Assembly: GCA_028693165.1 (NCBI GenBank)
Contig: JAQUVX010000016.1
Coordinates: forward strand, 31,146 to 95,145
Origin: Lachnospiraceae bacterium
GTDB lineage: Bacteria; Bacillota; Clostridia; Lachnospirales; Lachnospiraceae
Length of the DNA stretch: 64,000 nucleotides
Reading direction: 5' to 3'
The stretch's first letter is position 1; each line of letters begins with the position of its first letter. The notes beneath the pieces were generated by a model. It saw nothing but the letters and a program-made list of their open reading frames with translations. It did not search any database and was not told where the DNA came from. Positions 59,628 through 64,000 of this stretch are shown here, one piece after another. A program made the translations under genes and the position numbers.

Positions 59628-61108
59628 GGTGTCACCTCCCCTGTCTGTCCCGCCAGATAGCACACTACCGTCGTATGCCAGGCCCCGCTTCGCTCATCAT
59701 AATCAAAGCCATCGTAATACACGCCTTCAAACAGATCCGTCCGCGCCTCCAGACGGCTCACGAACTGGTGCACATTCTCCGCATTCTGTGAAGATGCCTC
59801 CACCGTCACACCGCCCGTCTCCTGCGCATAATCTGTGATCTGCGCCGTGGACAATCCCGCCGCGCACTCCATGATCACCTGCTTCACCGCGCTTGTGTAG
59901 ACCGGATAGCTGTCCAGATTCCGTTTCGTCCTGCTGATCACGCCGATCCGCTCCTCCAGCATGGTGTTCTCCGCGTTCAGCTGATCGTACTCCGCGATCT
60001 TTTCCATAACCGCCGTATTGTCCAGATAATTCATCTGCTCATTGACCTTGTCCATCCGGCTGAAAAAGGTCAGCATCTGTGTCAAGGCAAATAAGGCAAG
60101 CAGAAGCACAGCCCCCATCGTCGGTGCCAGACTGCGGAGCAATGCGCGTCGGCGCCGGATGGCTTCCGGATCCTGCCGGTACTGATACAGCAGATTGCCG
60201 TGATCCCTCGGCGTCATCAGACCGCCTGCACTCGTCACAAAATGTTCAAACTGCTCGTTGTCCTGCTCTTCCTGGAAATGGATCGCCCCGTTTGGCTCCT
60301 CATAGAGTACCTGCACCTCCAGGCTCGCATCCATCTGCATCACGCTCTCTTTGCAGACCTCGATATCCTCCGCCTGAAATTCACCGCCCAGATAGATGTG
60401 GGTAATCGACTCCTCGATCTGCTGCGTCTTCAAAAACTGCTGCTGATTGCTGATCGACCGGGCACATTCCACGCCGAAAGCCGGCGTTCCCCGCTCACCA
60501 AAAATTCGCCCGCGGCTCAACTGATAATAGTGACCATTCACATAAACGATATTCAACAGGGTCATGCCGTCCAGCATCTGAACGATACAGGTCTTGTCCC
60601 TGATATAGTCAAGCTGATCCAGTGCCTGGATCTCTGCCGCCGCCGCCATGACCACGGAAGAAAGCTTCACGCCCAGCGCCTGAAAACGTTCCACGTGCGG
60701 CTGCAAAAACCTGCGGTCCAGCATGGTCGCGATCACCTGGCGCATCGTGCCCTCCTGCCACAGCACCACATAGCTGTAGACCGGGTCGTCCGTATGCTCC
60801 ATCGCCGCGAATTCCCGCGGAAGATATTCCATCATCTTCTTGTGGGGCATCTTCGGCACCTGAATCGGTCTCGTCACGGTCCGGGCACTGCCCAGCACCA
60901 GCGTCACGTCTTTTTTCGGAAGCTGATTTTCCTCCCAGAAATTCTTCAAAAACGGAACGAAGGTCTCCTCATTGGTCACAAGGCCGTTGATAATACTGCC
61001 CTCCGGCGCCTGCGCACGGCAGACACGGGTCACTGTCGCCTGATTGGCCTTCCCCGTGCCAACCACAGCTTTCACGTCCTGGTTGGACAGATAGATAACT
61101 GTACTCAT
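59624..61108 (-). CDS. PilM-PilN fusion protein
   Basis: 494 residues. Residues 1-320 are an actin-like PilM domain: an ATPase fold with 'VLGSARTVTRPIQVPKMPHKKMMEYLPREF' and 'SSVVMAAAAEIQALDQL'. A membrane helix (~327-350, 'MGAVLLLALFALTQMLTFF') follows, then a PilN-like part (~355-490) with a coiled coil ('YDQLNAENTMLEERIGVI') and ferredoxin-like domain. In most bacteria PilM is cytoplasmic and separate and binds the first residues of PilN; here a single chain does both, so their ratio is fixed at 1:1. Overlaps pilO by 4 bp. Confidence 0.85.
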   Translation of the reverse strand: MSTVIYLSNQDVKAVVGTGKANQATVTRVCRAQAPEGSIINGLVTNEETFVPFLKNFWEENQLPKKDVTLVLGSARTVTRPIQVPKMPHKKMMEYLPREFAAMEHTDDPVYSYVVLWQEGTMRQVIATMLDRRFLQPHVERFQALGVKLSSVVMAAAAEIQALDQLDYIRDKTCIVQMLDGMTLLNIVYVNGHYYQLSRGRIFGERGTPAFGVECARSISNQQQFLKTQQIEESITHIYLGGEFQAEDIEVCKESVMQMDASLEVQVLYEEPNGAIHFQEEQDNEQFEHFVTSAGGLMTPRDHGNLLYQYRQDPEAIRRRRALLRSLAPTMGAVLLLALFALTQMLTFFSRMDKVNEQMNYLDNTAVMEKIAEYDQLNAENTMLEERIGVISRTKRNLDSYPVYTSAVKQVIMECAAGLSTAQITDYAQETGGVTVEASSQNAENVHQFVSRLEARTDLFEGVYYDGFDYDERSGAWHTTVVCYLAGQTGEVTP

Positions 61109-61125
61109 GTTTGTGTCCCCCTGCT

Positions 61126-62328
61126 CTAGTTATAGGCCGATGCTCCGATTGCATTGTACGATGCGTAAATCGGCATCATAACTGCAATCATGATAAATCC
61201 AACGATCAATGCCATGACAATGATCAGCGCCGGTTCCAAAAATGCCACCATCCTGCTGATCGCGCCATCCGACTCAAACTCCAGCGCATCCGCCACAGAA
61301 TTCAGCATGACATCCAGACTTCCCGTCTCCTCGCCGACCTTGATCGAGAACGACAATTTCTTCACGAAACCGTCGATCGGGTCAATGGCCTCGCTTAGAT
61401 TTCCGCCACCCCGCACCACCGGCACCGCCGTGTCAAACTGCTTGTCAATATAGGTGTTGCCAATAGAATTTCTTGAAATCTGCAATGCCGTCACCAGCGG
61501 AATTCCCGCCGTATACAGGGAACTGAGTGTCCGCGAAAATCGTGCCGTGTAGATGATTTTCAAAAGCTTTCCAAATACCGGCAGATGGATCTTCATCTTG
61601 TCGATCCGCAGCCGCACCGCGCCGATGCTGCAAATCGCCCGAATGGCCAGCACCCCGCACACGATTCCGGCAATCACACCGTACCAGTAGGTTGTGACGA
61701 ACCCGGTAATCGCATACAGGATCCGCGTCGGCAGCGGCAGTTCCTCCATCATCGCAAACATGCTCTCAAACTGCGGAAGCACGTAGCCAATCAGAATCGC
61801 CACGACCACCACGATCATGAAACACAGGAATTTCGGATACAGGGTCGAGCTCTTGATCTTGCTGTTTAACCGATGCTCCTTCGTGTAATGCTCCGCCATC
61901 CGCACCGCCGTCTGATCCATATTTCCGGCCGCCTCCGCCGCACGGAACATGTGAATCATCATGGTCGGAAATGCTCCCGATACCTCCATCGCCTCCGATA
62001 AGGCCGTACCCTGCCGGATCACGCGCAGCAGCTCCGCATAAACAGCCTGCTCCCGCGGTTTGATGCTGTCGTTCTGCGCAATCATGCCAAGCGCGCGCAC
62101 CAGCGATACCCCTGCCCCCAGAAGCGTCCCCAGCTCCCGACAGAAATCCGCGATCGCCTGTGGCTTCAGCGGACGCACACGACGCTTATTCACAACTTCC
62201 TCTGCCGTGATCAGATACAACTCCTGCGCTTTCAGTTTTTCATACAATTCGCTCTCTTCGGCCGCCGTCATACTCCCCTTGACGTTCTTTCCTCTGGCGT
62301 CCGTTGCCCGGTATTTATAATTCGGCAC
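61126..62328 (-). CDS. pilC: Pilus inner-membrane platform protein PilC/GspF
   Basis: 400 residues from a GTG start (GGGGGAGT upstream). Two T2SSF cytoplasmic domains (about 65-190 and 270-390) and three membrane helices, as in GspF/PilC: 'LGTLLGAGVSLVRALGMIAQ' and 'LSSLYTAGIPLVTALQISRNSIGN' mark the two repeats. It couples the ATPases to pilin movement. Next to pilD (21-bp gap). Confidence 0.95.
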   Translation of the reverse strand: MPNYKYRATDARGKNVKGSMTAAEESELYEKLKAQELYLITAEEVVNKRRVRPLKPQAIADFCRELGTLLGAGVSLVRALGMIAQNDSIKPREQAVYAELLRVIRQGTALSEAMEVSGAFPTMMIHMFRAAEAAGNMDQTAVRMAEHYTKEHRLNSKIKSSTLYPKFLCFMIVVVVAILIGYVLPQFESMFAMMEELPLPTRILYAITGFVTTYWYGVIAGIVCGVLAIRAICSIGAVRLRIDKMKIHLPVFGKLLKIIYTARFSRTLSSLYTAGIPLVTALQISRNSIGNTYIDKQFDTAVPVVRGGGNLSEAIDPIDGFVKKLSFSIKVGEETGSLDVMLNSVADALEFESDGAISRMVAFLEPALIIVMALIVGFIMIAVMMPIYASYNAIGASAYN

Positions 62329-62349
62329 GGGTCACTCCCCCTTTTTGTC

Positions 62350-63126
62350 TCATTTTAGTCCACACAATCCCAGATACCACCTCGTCAGGGATGTTCCCCA
62401 AAACAATGCCAGACACATTCCCGCGCAGAGAAAGGGTCCGAATGCGAAATGTTCCTTCCGCCCCTTCTTTTTCGCTGCCAACAGGTAAATGCCATATAAG
62501 CCTCCGGTCAATACCGCCAGAAACAAGGAAACCAGACTCAGTTTCCATCCCAGCAGCAAACCGCAGGCACCCATCAATTTGATATCGCCTCCGCCAAATG
62601 CCCCCGGCACCGCCAGCGTGATCAGAAGGAGAGGCAGGCTGACAGCAAACACGCCGATCAGCCGTTCCGCCAGGGAAATCCCCGGCATGGTCACAATGGA
62701 TACCACCCCGATAATCAGAATCGCAAGTACGAATCCGTCAGGAATTTCCATCGTGTCTATATCTACAAAAGCGACCACCGTAAGCATCCCAAGAAACGCA
62801 AACACGGTCAAAGCCGCCAGATTATAGCCTATTTTAAAAACGCACAAAAGGGCCATACAGCCCCCGAACAATTCTACCCATGTATAGCGTGGCGAAACAC
62901 TGCATTTGCAATAACGGCAATGCCCACGCAGGGCAAGCCAGCTAAAGACCGGAATCATATCCAGTCCCGATAATTGATGCCCGCAGTCCGGGCAGTGGGA
63001 AAAGCCCCTCACAAATGAAATCTTTCTCGGCACCCGGTAAATAACCACATTCAAAAAGGAGAAAATACAGGCGCCAAGCAGCCATATGAATGCCATCAGA
63101 ATTGTTTCTATCAGTCGGATCTCCAT
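62350..63126 (-). CDS. pilD: Prepilin peptidase / N-methyltransferase
   Basis: 258 residues, A24 family. Zinc cluster of the methyltransferase part: C45, C48, C70, C73. Catalytic aspartates: D124 in 'VDIDTMEIPD' and D181 in 'FGGGDIKLM'. Eight membrane helices. It cuts the G|F/M/S-T-x-x-E signals of the pilins encoded in this locus and methylates the new N-terminus. First of the assembly genes. Confidence 0.96.
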   Translation of the reverse strand: MEIRLIETILMAFIWLLGACIFSFLNVVIYRVPRKISFVRGFSHCPDCGHQLSGLDMIPVFSWLALRGHCRYCKCSVSPRYTWVELFGGCMALLCVFKIGYNLAALTVFAFLGMLTVVAFVDIDTMEIPDGFVLAILIIGVVSIVTMPGISLAERLIGVFAVSLPLLLITLAVPGAFGGGDIKLMGACGLLLGWKLSLVSLFLAVLTGGLYGIYLLAAKKKGRKEHFAFGPFLCAGMCLALFWGTSLTRWYLGLCGLK

Positions 63127-63208
63127 AGGTTTTGCCTGCCTTTTTCGTTTATATGCTGCTCTATCGTATATTGCTGCGCTGCTGTTCTGCGCAAATACAG
63201 CCGATCCC

Positions 63209-63225
63209 GCAGGGCTTCGCCCTGC
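63209..63225. other. Very stable stem-loop between pilin-end genes and assembly genes
   Basis: GCAGGGC (63209-63215) pairs with GCCCTGC (63219-63225) around a TTC loop (GAA on the minus strand). It lies just after the stop at 63230, with no U-tract. It may protect or separate the upstream mRNA (pilin) from the assembly-gene mRNA. Confidence 0.7.
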
Positions 63226-63229
63226 ATGA

Positions 63230-63670
63230 TCAGTCTGTCTTTACCAAATCCCGGAACCGATAATAAAGGCTCCAGTGTTCTTCATGCTGCTCGTCATAAT
63301 TGTAAAACACAATCAGCTTCCCCGTTCTATAGGTAAAGCTGCGGGCAGCCTGCCGATTTGCGTCCCAGGAGGTAAGAATCAACTCCCCCTCCGCTCCGCT
63401 TAAATCCCGCACCTGCTCCGCCGCGCCCTCGATCAGGCCATCGGGGCGAAGCGGATCATAGATGCGCTTGTCCTGGGCATAGTAGTCTATGGCCAGGAGA
63501 CGTAATGAGAGTTCGATGTTTTTGGACTCTGTAAGTGCATGTTGAGTTCTAATCTTTGGCTGGTAACATATAAAAGTCATAACACAAAAAAATATACATA
63601 AAAAAATCAAAACAATCATTTTCGATTTTTTTAAAATCATCATCGTATGACTTACCATCTTATCAATCAT
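63230..63670 (-). CDS. Small membrane protein of the pilus locus, unknown
   Basis: 146 residues with one N-terminal membrane helix (~18-38, 'MIVLIFLCIFFCVMTFICY') and a soluble domain outside ('SLRLLAIDYYAQDKR', 'YRTGKLIVFYNYDEQHEEHWSLYYRF'). No prepilin cleavage signal was seen: the helix has no preceding Gly with Glu at +5. It lies between the probable major pilin and pilD, so it may assist pilin stability or be a minor component. No known family recognised. Confidence 0.7.
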   Translation of the reverse strand: MIDKMVSHTMMILKKSKMIVLIFLCIFFCVMTFICYQPKIRTQHALTESKNIELSLRLLAIDYYAQDKRIYDPLRPDGLIEGAAEQVRDLSGAEGELILTSWDANRQAARSFTYRTGKLIVFYNYDEQHEEHWSLYYRFRDLVKTD

Positions 63671-63693
63671 ATATGTTCCGCTACCTTCATGTT

Positions 63694-64000
63694 CTATTCA
63701 GCTCCAGATCCACTCTCAGTCTCTGACCTTGGATAAGTAAATGCGGTACCATCAATTGTAATATTGACTTTAGTAATTCTAACGCCTTCAGTAACCTCAT
63801 AACCTGTTAATACAACATTATCATCCTTTAAATATTCCTGCATTTGTTTATCAGTCACTCCATCAGCGTCCTTAAATTCCGGGATTGCATTCTTCGTTTT
63901 AAGCTTCTCTGCCCCTGCTGATTGTACCGCCAGCATTGCTGCTCTGCCCGTCATATCATTCTGTTGATCCTTCGCCTTGTTAATCCATCCAGTCATCGCC
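63694..64000 (-). CDS. Probable major pilin, N-terminal part outside the window
   Basis: At least 100 residues are visible; the frame is open to the window edge, so the ATG at 63996 is internal. 'GWINKAKDQQNDMTGRAAMLAVQSAGAEKLK' resembles the part of a prepilin just after the hydrophobic helix (compare 'VGWIEKSKKHGVILETRYAVTAAQ' in the 38704 pilin). It ends in a small domain. First in the pilus operon as seen here and small in size, so the major subunit is the best guess. Confidence 0.7.
   Translation of the reverse strand, partial: AMTGWINKAKDQQNDMTGRAAMLAVQSAGAEKLKTKNAIPEFKDADGVTDKQMQEYLKDDNVVLTGYEVTEGVRITKVNITIDGTAFTYPRSETESGSGAE

Noticed and set aside
56221-63126. Type II secretion system
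   Set aside because: Presence of PilT, PilM-N-O layout and no secretin or GspL/GspC points to a type IV pilus in a monoderm.

Overview
The window reads as a chromosomal segment of a monoderm, obligately anaerobic Clostridia, most likely Lachnospiraceae. This is inferred from gene content, not from a marker gene. The clues are a MetH split from its activation domain, CdaR/ftsEX/M23/S41 gene order, YitT and CvfB proteins, RsgI-like anti-sigma, GH25 lysozyme with wall-binding repeats, AGGAGG ribosome-binding sites with frequent GTG/TTG starts, and a type IV pilus locus with no outer-membrane parts. Most genes lie on the minus strand. No phage, insertion sequence, CRISPR array or rRNA was seen.

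Layout. 1-7.3 kb: end of an AraC regulator, a secreted GH25 lysozyme, a 138-bp palindromic element, and the methionine/one-carbon operon metF - MetH activation protein - metH, preceded by a zinc-ribbon membrane protein. 7.5-19.7 kb: amino-acid and peptide metabolism (solitary PTS-type membrane protein, RidA, PatB-type C-S lyase, YfcC carrier, M20 amidohydrolase, DUF401 and EamA transporters, YheO-type regulator), broken by a DUF4143 ATPase with a 23-bp tandem repeat upstream and by small redox genes. 19.8-26.4 kb: cell-wall and division genes (S41 protease, M23 murein hydrolase activator, FtsX, FtsE), a CdaR-type regulator and a sugar ABC ATPase. 26.6-31.2 kb: a thioesterase/CvfB/methyltransferase/YitT operon and the uronate genes kduI-yhcH. 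31.3-38.6 kb: two identical tRNA-Gln(CUG) genes, an ECF sigma/anti-sigma pair, CDF transporter, TruA, an RpiR regulator, an EamA transporter and endonuclease IV.

38.7-64 kb is dominated by a type IV pilus locus transcribed right to left: probable major pilin (cut by the window edge), a small membrane protein, prepilin peptidase, PilC, a fused PilM-PilN, PilO, PilB with a c-di-GMP-binding type MshEN domain, PilT, then four minor pilins. The first minor pilin is a 3,939-residue protein. It starts with a class III prepilin signal and continues into about 36 GLUG-type repeats, a jelly-roll-like region and several fibronectin-like modules. With its three companions (a GspK/PilX-like protein lacking Glu5, a GspI/PilV-like and a 590-residue GspJ/PilW-like protein) it looks like a pilus-tip complex in which the adhesin is part of the pilin itself. 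A further modular pilin sits apart at 38.7 kb. This giant modular-pilin system is the most unusual thing in the window.

How the parts work together: PilD would cleave and methylate the prepilins; PilB, PilC and PilM-N-O would polymerise them; PilT would retract them; the minor pilins would prime assembly and present the giant adhesin. Functions are assigned from recognisable motifs and gene order only; no database search was possible.
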